Made by a program: the position numbers and the translations under genes. 64,000 nucleotides of DNA, taken from NCBI GenBank assembly GCA_030418115.1, contig JAUHQD010000007.1, positions 62,001 to 126,000 of the forward strand. Reading direction: 5' to 3'. The notes beneath the pieces were generated by a model. It had not been told where the DNA came from. It saw nothing but the letters and a program-made list of their open reading frames with translations, and did no database searches. Positions 16,500 through 25,440 of the stretch are shown piece after piece. The stretch is from Alteromonadaceae bacterium BrNp21-10 (GTDB taxonomy: Bacteria > Pseudomonadota > Gammaproteobacteria > Enterobacterales > Alteromonadaceae). Every line of letters begins with the position of its first letter. The first letter of the stretch is position 1.

Positions 16500-17726
16500 G
16501 TGCGTATTCAGGTACCAAAAAAGATTGTGCCACTAGACAGTATTCTTCCCGATGAACCGTTGCTGATGATGGGGGCCGGTCCAGTACCGATTCCGGCACG
16601 GGTCGCGGCGGCGAATGGCATAGTGATCAATCATTTGGGTGACACTATGGCGCAAATTATTGAACAAGTGAAAATCATGTCGGGCTATGTGTTTCAAACC
16701 AATAGCGGGCATATTTTAGGTGTGGCAGGTCCCGGTTCGGCGGCGATGGAAATGGCAATTGCCAACCTAGTGGTTCCCGGCAGTAAAGTGGTGAGTGTCA
16801 TCAATGGCTTTTTTAGTTCCCGTTTGGCAGAGATGTCCGAGCGTATGCAAGCCAATGTTGAACGTTTGCATATAGTCGATGGCCAATCGGCCACGGTGCA
16901 ACAAGTGGAAGAAAGTATTAAACAACATCGTCCGCAGGTGTTAACTATTGTTCAAGGGGAAACCTCTAATACCACATGCAATACTGATCTAGCGGAAATT
17001 GCCGCAGTAGCAAAACGTTATGACTGCTTAATAGTGGTCGATGCCGTGTGTACTTTGAGCACCATGCCGTTAGATATGGATGAGTGGGGAATTGATGCGG
17101 TAATTACCGGCGGTCAAAAAGGCTTGTCCTGTATTCCCGGCGTGTCCTTGGTAGGCTTTTCAGAGCGGGCTTGGGATTTAATTCTGGCGCGTAAGGATCA
17201 ATTACGCCATTGGTGTTTAGATGCCAAGCTAGCCGATCAATTTTGGTACAAAAAATCTTATCACTACACGGCACCAGTGTCGGGTATTTTGGCTATTCAT
17301 GAAGCACTACGTTTGATTTGTAATGAGACCTTATCGGTGCGTTTTGAGCGTCACCTGCGTTGTTCTCAAGCATTGCAAGCCGGTATTGAAGCCATGGGCT
17401 TAAAGTTGTACGTTGAGCCAGCATCACGTTTAAATTCTGTGGTAGGTATTACCATGCCGACATCGGTAGACTCTAAAGCGTTGTTAAAACATATGTCTAA
17501 CCGCCATCGAGTGGAAATATCCGGCTCTTTCGGACCTAACATTGTGCGTATTGGACAAATGGGTGAGCAATGTCGTGCCCATAACTTGTTTCGTACCTTG
17601 CACGCATTGGGTTCTAGCTTTAATTCTTTGGGGCAAAAATTGAATTTACCGGGTGGGGTTGCCGCCTTAGAAACTACTTTAGATAAATATGAGTTTGAGC
17701 CAGCCGAAGGCTTAAAGCTTGCTTAA
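16500..17726 (+). CDS. Class V PLP-dependent aminotransferase (alanine/serine-glyoxylate type)
   Basis: A 408-residue fold-type I pyridoxal-phosphate enzyme. The start resembles alanine-glyoxylate and serine-glyoxylate aminotransferases (LMMGAGPVPIPARVAAANG), the PLP-contacting GPGSAAMEMA loop follows, the cofactor aspartate is in LIVVDAVCTLS, and the Schiff-base lysine is in ITGGQKGLSCIPG. It probably transfers an amino group to glyoxylate or a similar keto acid in the cytoplasm. GTG 16500 has AAGGAAAC just upstream. A strong terminator at 17737-17765 ends this single-gene unit. The exact amino donor cannot be assigned. Confidence 0.85.
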   Translation: MRIQVPKKIVPLDSILPDEPLLMMGAGPVPIPARVAAANGIVINHLGDTMAQIIEQVKIMSGYVFQTNSGHILGVAGPGSAAMEMAIANLVVPGSKVVSVINGFFSSRLAEMSERMQANVERLHIVDGQSATVQQVEESIKQHRPQVLTIVQGETSNTTCNTDLAEIAAVAKRYDCLIVVDAVCTLSTMPLDMDEWGIDAVITGGQKGLSCIPGVSLVGFSERAWDLILARKDQLRHWCLDAKLADQFWYKKSYHYTAPVSGILAIHEALRLICNETLSVRFERHLRCSQALQAGIEAMGLKLYVEPASRLNSVVGITMPTSVDSKALLKHMSNRHRVEISGSFGPNIVRIGQMGEQCRAHNLFRTLHALGSSFNSLGQKLNLPGGVAALETTLDKYEFEPAEGLKLA

Positions 17727-17736
17727 GTAATTTAAT

Positions 17737-17765
17737 AAAAAAGCCCACTTAAAGTGGGCTTTTTG
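17737..17765 (+). terminator. Rho-independent terminator after the aminotransferase gene
   Basis: The run AAAAAAGCCCACTT is followed by AAAGTGGGCTTTTT, giving a stem of about nine to ten pairs with a T tract on the plus strand. It lies about ten bases after the stop at 17726. Confidence 0.92.
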
Positions 17766-17828
17766 CTATTTGAATGGCAAACTATGAATCAACTGCGCTG
17801 CGCCACTGTTGTTCTTTAGAATTATCTT

Positions 17829-17860
17829 AGCTTGCCGGTTTTTACAAAAACCGGCAAGCT
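17829..17860. repeat. Perfect 15-bp inverted repeat between convergent genes
   Basis: AGCTTGCCGGTTTTT at 17829-17843 is the exact reverse complement of 17846-17860, with only AC between. It lies between the 3' ends of the aminotransferase and the CE15 esterase genes. There is no T tract beyond it on the minus strand, so it is either a terminator variant for the esterase or another hairpin element. Confidence 0.8.
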
Positions 17861-17891
17861 CTCATCTCCGCCTTACGATAGAGCTAATAGT

Positions 17892-19178
17892 TTATTTAAG
17901 GTAGGTCGATTCCCATGGCATCCAGCGATCTAAATCAATCTTAAAGTCCCCATCGCTATGCATTACTTGGGTGTTAATGCTGTCATTACCTAATAAGAAT
18001 TTTTGCAAATAGGCATTAAGCTCAGGAAGTTGTGCATCGGGGTATTGGCAATGGTTATGACCGCCTACTTGGGATGCGCCCATATTATCGCCAGCCCCTA
18101 ACGCCTGATAGATATGCTGGGCGACAACGGCGGTAGTTTGCGCGCTAACATTACCTAGCCATTCCATTGAGGTGTTTTCGATAACTAATAAGCCACGGGG
18201 GGCGACCATTGCCATGAGTTCATGGTGATCAACTGGCACTTTGTCGACTGTATAGCTAAATTGTTTAAAAGACTCAGTTAACCATACGTTCTCAGTCACA
18301 ATTTGCTTGAGAGTTTGTACATTTTGGCCATCAACTTGTTGGGCTTCGGATACACGCCAACTGGCGGCTCCGCCGGAACCGGATTCCTGCGGAATAGTCA
18401 GGGCGATACGTTCATCAAAGGCCCCCGCAACTATTGCGCCTTTACCATTGCGAGAGCAGCCGGTTACGCCAATATGGGCATTATCTATTTTTGCTTCAGG
18501 TACTTGTGCCAGCCCATCAATTAACCGGCTAATACCCCATGCCCATGCTGTTAAAGCACTAGCGCTATGATCGCTGCCATATAATTCAAAAAATTTACCT
18601 TTACCGCGAGAACTGCCATTTTGCTGTTCGCCAACATCGTTATTAGGGAAATTAACCAGCGCAATACCTAGTTTATCTAATGCCTCTTGATTGAGGGAAG
18701 AGCGGCCAACGCCAATCATTAATGGGTAAGGCGCACTGCCGGTGCTGGGGTAAATTATCGGTGCATCAAAGGCAATGTGTTTGCCTTCATGCTCTACCTC
18801 TATAGTCAGCACATTGTCTTTAATTGAGGCATTAACGGATTCAGGTTTTGGCGGCTTTACGCCGAGCTCATAATGTTGGAACTGCGCGGCGATTTCAGCA
18901 CGACGACAGCGCCATTGTTGTTGATGAGTAATGCGTTCGCCGTTCAATCCTAAAAACGGATCGGGTAATTCGCTAATATCCGCTAACGCCTCATAGGGCG
19001 CCAATTCATTCACGGAACAACTCGCACCGCTGTTTTCAACGGTGCCTATAGCACTTTGTGCTGGCGTATTTTCTGTAGTCTCTGCTTGGTTACAACCGCA
19101 AAGGAGCGCCAAAAATAACGCAAGGGTGGTTTTTCTAAAATGCGGCTGAAAAGGGGCAAGCTTGTTACTTGATGGCAT
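17892..19178 (-). CDS. CE15 glucuronoyl esterase-like lipoprotein
   Basis: A 428-residue exported protein. The N-terminus has a hydrophobic segment ending in the lipobox-like LLCGC, so it is probably a lipoprotein. The alpha/beta-hydrolase nucleophile motif GCSRNGKG (Ser at about 241) is the signature of carbohydrate esterase family 15, and the likely catalytic His is in GGHNHCQYPD (about residue 374). Known CE15 enzymes split ester bonds between 4-O-methylglucuronic acid of glucuronoxylan and lignin alcohols. It is transcribed divergently from the exported protein gene at 19441 and marks one border of the polysaccharide locus. No lectin or binding module is attached. Confidence 0.85.
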   Translation of the reverse strand: MPSSNKLAPFQPHFRKTTLALFLALLCGCNQAETTENTPAQSAIGTVENSGASCSVNELAPYEALADISELPDPFLGLNGERITHQQQWRCRRAEIAAQFQHYELGVKPPKPESVNASIKDNVLTIEVEHEGKHIAFDAPIIYPSTGSAPYPLMIGVGRSSLNQEALDKLGIALVNFPNNDVGEQQNGSSRGKGKFFELYGSDHSASALTAWAWGISRLIDGLAQVPEAKIDNAHIGVTGCSRNGKGAIVAGAFDERIALTIPQESGSGGAASWRVSEAQQVDGQNVQTLKQIVTENVWLTESFKQFSYTVDKVPVDHHELMAMVAPRGLLVIENTSMEWLGNVSAQTTAVVAQHIYQALGAGDNMGASQVGGHNHCQYPDAQLPELNAYLQKFLLGNDSINTQVMHSDGDFKIDLDRWMPWESTYLK

Positions 19179-19440
19179 GGGGCGATCTCGTCGTTGAGTT
19201 TTATCGTTGCCCCAATCTAGCGTTTATGCTGGAAAACCCCTATAGCCAATTTTGTTTTTACGGTTGTTAAATTTTTGTAGATGTAACGCTAAGATTCTCA
19301 TGCGAGTTAGATGATGAAAGATTTCACGATTATTTACTCAATCGACTAGTGCAAATTGTGAGCTGAATCGTTAATTATAAATGGTGAGATAAATCACGGT
19401 GTGGTTTTTCTAGTATTTGATAAATAATTTGGGTTGATAA

Positions 19441-21444
19441 ATGAAGTGTTTTTTTAGTTGTTTTGCATTGTTATTGGTAAGTTGTGGGGTATCTGCGCAG
19501 GCTATCGATAGTTTTTTACATCTTAAATCGGCCGGTAACCCTGCCAAAAAATATCAATTGAATTGGCAATTGGTTAAAAAGAATAAGTGGCAATTAGTTA
19601 ATCGGAACCTTAGCAATGTGGATATCACCGTTGAGAACAAAGCTAATCATTATACCTTTCAGATTGTGGCCAAAGAACAGCTGAATTTTAATATACAGAA
19701 CTTTTATCAAACCTCTTATGAATACGTTAACAGTGAATTTTTGTTACCGGGACTTTGGTATAAAAAAAATCAACGCTCTTCGGCCGGCGCGCCATCCATC
19801 AAAGAAGCCGATAGTTGGAGCTTTAGGGAAGATCGCTTAAGCACGCCGATCACTGCGGTTTATGATGTCGCTTCGCAACAAGGGTTAAGCATCCTGCGTC
19901 AGGATGATATTCGCAAAGAGTCCCTTGCCGTTCCAGGCCATGGTGAGATGCTACTAAACAGTGAAACTGACCTCGGCAGTCTTGGCTTTGGTCAGAATGA
20001 CAAAGGGGTATATTTACAATTTGGTTATCCCTATACCGAAACACCCAAGACTTATGTGCGTAAGTTAACCTTGGCGCCAAAATCCATGGCATTTGTTACT
20101 TTGGCCAAAGGCCAGACCATTATCTTGAACTATCAATTACAGCAAACTAAGGCGGCCGATTTTGCGCAGTTTGTTAAACAAAGTTGGCAATACAGTTTTG
20201 ATAAGTTAAAGCCGCAAATTGTTGCTAATGTATTACCTACAGCAGAAGTAAAAAGCACGCTATCAAAATTCTATAAACAAAGTTATATCAACGACAATGA
20301 ATTAATCGGTTTTTCAGGGGTTCATTTGAAAACCGCCGAACCAGAAAAACTAAATATTATGGAAGTTGGCTTTATAGGACGGGTGTTGCTGAATGCATTT
20401 AACGCCCTGCAGTACGGCGAACAAGTTAATGATGCCACGCTAGTTAAAATGGGTTATTCCGTTTTTGATTCTTATTTTAACCATGGGTTTAATGCACAAG
20501 GATTTTTACGGGAAAGTACCAACTTTGTGCATCACAATCCTGATCTAGAGAACACCTTATCCATTCGCCGACAATCGGAAGGTATTTATGCCGCCTTACT
20601 GTTTTTGGACTATCAACGCCGTAAAGGAGTTAGCGAAGTAGATTGGGAGTTAAAAATCCAAACATTGCTGACTAAATTGATGTCGTTACAAAGAGATGAT
20701 GGAAGTTTTCCACGTAAATTTTCACCGTTATCGAAGATCCAAGACCCTTCAGGTGGCAGCAGTGCCTCGGCCGTATTAGCCTATGTGATGGCCCATAAAT
20801 ATTTCAAAAATGAAGATTATTTGGATGTCGCTCGTCGTATCGCCACGTATTTGGAAACAGAGATCGTCAGTCAATCCGATTACTTTTCGTCAACCTTAGA
20901 TGCCAATAGCGTCGATAAAGAAGCGAGTTTTTACACCGCCACTGCATTTTACTATTTAGCATTGGTCACTCAAGGTAAAGAGCAACAGTCTTATATTGCG
21001 CTGGCAGACACCGCTAATTATTTTGTGATGTCATGGTATTACACTTGGGATGTGCCTTTTGCTAAAGGACAAATGTTAGGTGATGTCGGTTTTAAAACTC
21101 GAGGATGGGGTAATGTTTCTGTCGAAAACAATCATGTGGATGTTTTCATTTTTGGCTATCTGGACGTATTGCGCTGGTTAAGTAAGCTCAACAATGACAA
21201 GCGCTTAGTCGATTTTGCGAACGTTATTGAATCTTCAATGAAAAGCCAACTGTTACCACGTCAGGGGCATATGTTTAACATCGGTAAGGAAGGTTATTAC
21301 CCAGAGGTAGTACAGCATACTAATTGGGATTATGGGCATTTTGGTAAAGGTTTTTATAATGATATTTTTGCTCCTGGGTGGGTAGTTGCTTCGCTCTGGG
21401 AAATGCTTACGCCAAACCGTGCTGAGGAATTTTTAAAAGACTAA
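19441..21444 (+). CDS. Exported protein of unknown family with a probable helical-barrel C-terminal domain
   Basis: A 667-residue protein with a signal peptide (LLLVSCGVSAQA). Residues about 25-230 look beta-rich. The C-terminal part (about 260-650) is helical, with recurring motifs such as IRRQSEGIYAALLFLDY, LQRDDGSFPRKFSPL and SGGSSASAVLAYVM, resembling six-hairpin glycosidases or lyases of the (alpha/alpha)6 toroid type. I do not recognise the family. The position between a CE15 esterase and TonB receptors suggests a periplasmic or surface hydrolase or lyase acting on hemicellulose. A Cys in the signal region (VSCG) could alternatively be a weak lipobox. No catalytic residues are assigned. 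Confidence 0.7.
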   Translation: MKCFFSCFALLLVSCGVSAQAIDSFLHLKSAGNPAKKYQLNWQLVKKNKWQLVNRNLSNVDITVENKANHYTFQIVAKEQLNFNIQNFYQTSYEYVNSEFLLPGLWYKKNQRSSAGAPSIKEADSWSFREDRLSTPITAVYDVASQQGLSILRQDDIRKESLAVPGHGEMLLNSETDLGSLGFGQNDKGVYLQFGYPYTETPKTYVRKLTLAPKSMAFVTLAKGQTIILNYQLQQTKAADFAQFVKQSWQYSFDKLKPQIVANVLPTAEVKSTLSKFYKQSYINDNELIGFSGVHLKTAEPEKLNIMEVGFIGRVLLNAFNALQYGEQVNDATLVKMGYSVFDSYFNHGFNAQGFLRESTNFVHHNPDLENTLSIRRQSEGIYAALLFLDYQRRKGVSEVDWELKIQTLLTKLMSLQRDDGSFPRKFSPLSKIQDPSGGSSASAVLAYVMAHKYFKNEDYLDVARRIATYLETEIVSQSDYFSSTLDANSVDKEASFYTATAFYYLALVTQGKEQQSYIALADTANYFVMSWYYTWDVPFAKGQMLGDVGFKTRGWGNVSVENNHVDVFIFGYLDVLRWLSKLNNDKRLVDFANVIESSMKSQLLPRQGHMFNIGKEGYYPEVVQHTNWDYGHFGKGFYNDIFAPGWVVASLWEMLTPNRAEEFLKD

Positions 21445-21774
21445 TTTGGTGTAAGTAAAACTAGGCTATATAGTACGCCGCTGAATAGGGGAGTGGTTAT
21501 CAACAAGTTCATATTTATTGAAGGAATTTTCTTGATGGTGCGGACATTGATTAGTAACCCCTGTCGGCTTTGGTGACCAAAGAGTATGTTGAATGTCACG
21601 AAGAGTATTTTTATTAATTAAGCTTGGAAAAAGGCTCGCTAATAATATGTGGCTTAAACAAAAAGCGCATTGGGCGTTGCAATGGTTGAGGGAATTTAAA
21701 ACCATCTTAATTTTATTAGTACATAAGGATTTGCAATTAAAGAGCTTTGCAATCATTAAGCCTCAAGTTAGACA
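21445..21774. other. Intergenic region before the STN receptor gene
   Basis: This 330-base gap holds no convincing gene. It contains a perfect operator-like palindrome, CTTTGGTGACCAAAG, at 21568-21582, and two direct TTTGCAAT copies near 21730-21755. It is the likely promoter region of the receptor and sigma-factor genes downstream. Confidence 0.55.
21568..21582. promoter_or_regulatory. Operator-like palindrome upstream of the STN receptor gene
   Basis: CTTTGGTGACCAAAG is symmetric over seven bases on each side of a central G. It lies about 190 bases before the receptor start and could be a regulator site; no cognate regulator is encoded nearby. Confidence 0.35.
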
Positions 21775-24700
21775 ATGACCTTAATTCGAACTTTTTCTGT
21801 AGTGGCTTTACTTTGCTGTTGCCAATATTCTTATGCTACTAGCTGGCAGCATCAGGTCGTTGAATTCAACATAAAAGATAGACGAGCTGAGATTTCTTTG
21901 TTGCAGTTTGCAGAGCAGTCAAACTTGTCATTTTTTATGTCTTATGACGTTGTTGTCGGCGTTAAAACCAATCCTGTTGTCGGGCAATATTCTATTCAGC
22001 AAGCCCTTGAAATCTTGCTTATGGGCTCAGCGCTTAATGTTGAGTTAGATAAATCCGGCCGTTTGTCGATGGTCAAAGCCGAGCATGTGATAGTAGAAAA
22101 GCCTATAGTCGAACCTGAAGTGGTTGCCGATAAAATGGAAGTGGTAGAGGTTACTGCGTTAGAGGGGGAGCTACCCAATCACTTGCAAATTAAACGCATG
22201 TCTAAAGATTTACAAGAGCGGATCAGTACTAAACAGTTAGCCAATCAACCCAAGAAAAATTTAGCCGAGAGTTTGCAGCGCTCCAGCGGCGTGTCAATTA
22301 ATCGTAATGTTGGCGAAGGCGGCGAGGTGTCAGTAAGAGGCTTTGGCCCCCACTATAATGTTACTACCGTGAACGGCAGAACCATTGCATCCAGCAAACC
22401 CAATCGTAATTTCGACTTTAGGTTATTACCTAGCGATTTTGTGAACAACATCAATATTGTTAAATCAGCCCCTGCGGATCTCACTGCTGGCAGCATCGGT
22501 GCCAATATCGACATCCGTACGGCTAAACCATTCGACTTTAGTGGGTTTCATGCAGACTCAACTTTTTCCCTTAACACCAGTAAGCTTAAACCTGACTTGG
22601 GTTACCATTATTCTGCGTTGTTTAGTTATGTTCCCGAGGATAGAAACATTGGCTTTATGCTGGGTTTTCTTAATGAACAATCCGAGTATCGAATTGATAG
22701 ATATACAACACAACGCTTAGCGCAATCGAATATATTGCCAGAGAATCTTCAATTACCGGTATTGGACACCGCCGGTGAAATCGTAACGCCGACTGTTATT
22801 CGTCGGCCGTTAAGAATGATAAATGATGTGCAAACGGGCGAAAAGCAACGCTCTTCGATTAATTCAGTTTTACAATGGAAAACCCAGCAAACAGGGCTAC
22901 ATACGCTCGACGTCATCTATGCAAAGTTGGACCGTGATTCTTTTTCATCTGGTGTACAGTACCCAGGGCAATCGCCTAATTTCAAAGATGTGGTAGTGGA
23001 CCAAAATAATAGTCTCATTAGTGCGACTATTTTTAATTCTAATATCGATGCCGTTTTTGAAGAACAAATAGAAGATATCGATACCTTAGCCGTTGGTTAT
23101 AACTTCAAGTTTATGTTGGCAGATTGGTGGATTAATTTTGACCTTTCTCATTCAAGGGCCAAAGCCTATGAAATGCTCAATGCACTAATTCCTCATTACG
23201 TAGGTAATGAAGACGGTAGTTTTATCAACTTAGATTTTACAAATGACGGTGTTCTTTCATCGACAACCAATATTCCCTTCAGTGATCCCAGTTTAATTAG
23301 AGCCCATTGGAATGGTAAGCGCGAAGATGAATTAGAAGACAACGTCAATGAGTTAAAAGTTGATAGTCGTTATCTTTTTGATGATGGTGTAATGAGTGAA
23401 CTTAATGTTGGCATATCTATTTTCCAGCGGGAAAAAAGTAATCAACAATACAAGTGGAATGACGATTATCAGTGTGCCCCTTGCGGTGGCCTAGTTGATT
23501 TACCTGATGAATTGTTTCAAGTGGTGTTGTACCCCAACTTCTTAGATGACCAGCTTGGAGATCGCCCTAAGAGATGGTTAAAGCTGACCAATATTAATTA
23601 TTATAACAGCACCATTCAGGCCATTATGGAGAAAAATGGCATTATTACCTCGGACAAAAAGTGGCACGAAACGGTGTTCGACCCATCTGCGTCTTACAGT
23701 AATACTGAACGCAGCATATCCCTCTATTCCAAGTTGAATTTTAGTGGTGAACAGCAGTTTTTTGATTGGAATGGTAATCTTGGGCTGCGATATTTATCGC
23801 TGACGAATATTGCCGATGGTTATTTACAACATATCCAGCGTATCGCTTTAGATCCCAACAGTAGCCAGAATGAACTGCGTTTAAAGCTTGAATATAGTCA
23901 GGCAGAAGCTACACAATCTGAAAATCATGATGAGCACTTTTTATTAAGTGGTAATGTTAACTTTGATTTTTTGAATGGCTTTATCATCAAATTAGCCGCT
24001 GCACAGGTGATTAGCTTTCCGCAAATTGAATATATTGGGGTCAATCAAAAGTTCACGTCGGATGACAGCGGTAGCGTATTGTTATTCGAAGGTAATCCCG
24101 ATTTAAAACCTTACTCAGCAACACAATATGATTTTTCAGTGGAATATTATGCCGACTCTGGCAATGCCTTCTCCGTTGCATTCTTCTATAAAAATATTGA
24201 TACCTATATTTCAACGAGTACTTTTGAACGGGCTTTCCAAGGTGAAGTGAGTGATGCGGTGCTAGCACGACGTGAGCACATTGTTGAAATTGTTAATCGT
24301 AATGAAAATATTGATGGCGGAACTATATTGGGCGCTGAGCTATCGGGCCGATTAAGCTTCGATACATTTTGTGATTTTTGCCAAGGTTTAACCTTTGAAG
24401 CTAACTACACGCGCATACTGAACAATCAGATGAATGCAGATCCCATACGTTTAGATTCTGTCAAAGAGCCACAAAGTGTGATTGAAGGCTTGTCTGAACA
24501 ATCTTTTAATTGGAACTTAGCCTATGCCAATGAAGCATTTAGGGCACTGCTAGCCTACAGTTGGCGCAGTTCGTTTTTGCATTCTCGTCAAGGGATACGT
24601 ACCGGAGGGATCCCTGAACACACGGATGCCTATGGGCAGTTGGATGCGCGTCTTAGTTTCAATTTTACCCCTACTTTTGAACTTTTTGCTGAAGCTTATA

Positions 24701-24807
24701 ATATATCGAACACTCCTCACCTTGAGTATGCGGATGTCCGTAGTCGCATAACCCACTTAGAACATGGTGGTATTAGTTACCAGTTGGGGCTGCGTAAAGT
24801 GTGGTGA
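21775..24807 (+). CDS. TonB-dependent receptor with N-terminal STN signalling domain
   Basis: A 1010-residue outer-membrane receptor. After a signal peptide (CCCQYSYA), an STN domain at about residues 25-95 (FNIKDRRAEISLLQFAEQS, ending in GRLSMVKAEHV) is the type that contacts a FecR-like anti-sigma factor in transducer receptors. The plug follows (LAESLQRSSGVSINRN, then GEVSVRGFGPHYNVTTVNGR) and the remaining part is a long beta-barrel with a C-terminal aromatic residue (LRKVW). The ECF sigma and FecR genes lie immediately downstream, so it probably reports an oligosaccharide at the cell surface. The ligand is inferred from the surrounding carbohydrate-active genes, and iron complexes cannot be excluded. 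Confidence 0.93.
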   Translation: MTLIRTFSVVALLCCCQYSYATSWQHQVVEFNIKDRRAEISLLQFAEQSNLSFFMSYDVVVGVKTNPVVGQYSIQQALEILLMGSALNVELDKSGRLSMVKAEHVIVEKPIVEPEVVADKMEVVEVTALEGELPNHLQIKRMSKDLQERISTKQLANQPKKNLAESLQRSSGVSINRNVGEGGEVSVRGFGPHYNVTTVNGRTIASSKPNRNFDFRLLPSDFVNNINIVKSAPADLTAGSIGANIDIRTAKPFDFSGFHADSTFSLNTSKLKPDLGYHYSALFSYVPEDRNIGFMLGFLNEQSEYRIDRYTTQRLAQSNILPENLQLPVLDTAGEIVTPTVIRRPLRMINDVQTGEKQRSSINSVLQWKTQQTGLHTLDVIYAKLDRDSFSSGVQYPGQSPNFKDVVVDQNNSLISATIFNSNIDAVFEEQIEDIDTLAVGYNFKFMLADWWINFDLSHSRAKAYEMLNALIPHYVGNEDGSFINLDFTNDGVLSSTTNIPFSDPSLIRAHWNGKREDELEDNVNELKVDSRYLFDDGVMSELNVGISIFQREKSNQQYKWNDDYQCAPCGGLVDLPDELFQVVLYPNFLDDQLGDRPKRWLKLTNINYYNSTIQAIMEKNGIITSDKKWHETVFDPSASYSNTERSISLYSKLNFSGEQQFFDWNGNLGLRYLSLTNIADGYLQHIQRIALDPNSSQNELRLKLEYSQAEATQSENHDEHFLLSGNVNFDFLNGFIIKLAAAQVISFPQIEYIGVNQKFTSDDSGSVLLFEGNPDLKPYSATQYDFSVEYYADSGNAFSVAFFYKNIDTYISTSTFERAFQGEVSDAVLARREHIVEIVNRNENIDGGTILGAELSGRLSFDTFCDFCQGLTFEANYTRILNNQMNADPIRLDSVKEPQSVIEGLSEQSFNWNLAYANEAFRALLAYSWRSSFLHSRQGIRTGGIPEHTDAYGQLDARLSFNFTPTFELFAEAYNISNTPHLEYADVRSRITHLEHGGISYQLGLRKVW

Positions 24808-24893
24808 GTAAAGCAATTAATTCATCAATGCAGTAGTGTAAATTGTGTTGTTAATCGTTATTAATAATGAGAGTCGTTTTTGAGAGTGCATAA

Positions 24894-25430
24894 ATGCCAA
24901 AAAACACCAGTTTTGTAGAATCAATTTACGCGTTACATAACAGCATTAAAGGTTATGTATCTCGTATTGTTCCGCCATCTGAGGTTGAAGATATTGTGCA
25001 GGATATCTATGTGCGTTTATGTTCATTAGAAGACCAAAAGGCTGAAAATTATAATCGTTCTTTTGTGTATACCATTGCTCGAAATTTGTCGTTAGATCAT
25101 TTAAAGCGAGCAGACGTCAAACTCACAGATAAAGTGGGCGAAGAGATTGAAACCTTTATCGATGACGCGGACAGTACTTATGACCTAAGTGTGACCCATG
25201 AACGATTTGGCCATTTTTGTGAAATTGTCAGGGCAATGCCGAAGCAATGTCGAAAAGTTTTCGTCTTGAGAAAGGTTTATGGTTTCAGTCAAAAAGAAAT
25301 TGCACAGAAGTTAAATATTAGTGTCAGCACGGTATCCAATCACCTAGTGGTAGGCATGAAGCAGTTTAAGTCACTTAGCCAACAGGTTGAAGTTCAGCCG
25401 AGTTCGTTAAGTCAACAGATAACAAAGTAG
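24894..25430 (+). CDS. ECF-type RNA polymerase sigma factor (FecI-like)
   Basis: A 178-residue sigma-70 family ECF protein. Region 2 contains EVEDIVQDIYVRL and the helix RSFVYTIARNLSLDHLKR; region 4 has MPKQCRKVFVLRKVYG and the helix-turn-helix FSQKEIAQKLNISVSTVSNHL. The gene sits between the STN receptor and a FecR-like anti-sigma gene, the classical arrangement of cell-surface signalling. It probably directs transcription of the receptor and enzyme genes of this locus. ATG 24894 follows GAGAGTG. Its stop is ten bases before the ATG of the anti-sigma gene. Confidence 0.92.
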   Translation: MPKNTSFVESIYALHNSIKGYVSRIVPPSEVEDIVQDIYVRLCSLEDQKAENYNRSFVYTIARNLSLDHLKRADVKLTDKVGEEIETFIDDADSTYDLSVTHERFGHFCEIVRAMPKQCRKVFVLRKVYGFSQKEIAQKLNISVSTVSNHLVVGMKQFKSLSQQVEVQPSSLSQQITK

Positions 25431-25440
25431 GGTGGTAAAG

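Noticed and set aside
17829-17860. Long inverted repeat considered as an integron attC-type site
   Set aside because: It is a simple near-perfect hairpin without attC-type R and L boxes, and no integrase gene is near.
21593-21778. 61-codon plus-strand open frame before the STN receptor
   Set aside because: It runs into the receptor start in another frame, its product is low-complexity and basic, and no family is recognised; treated as promoter region.
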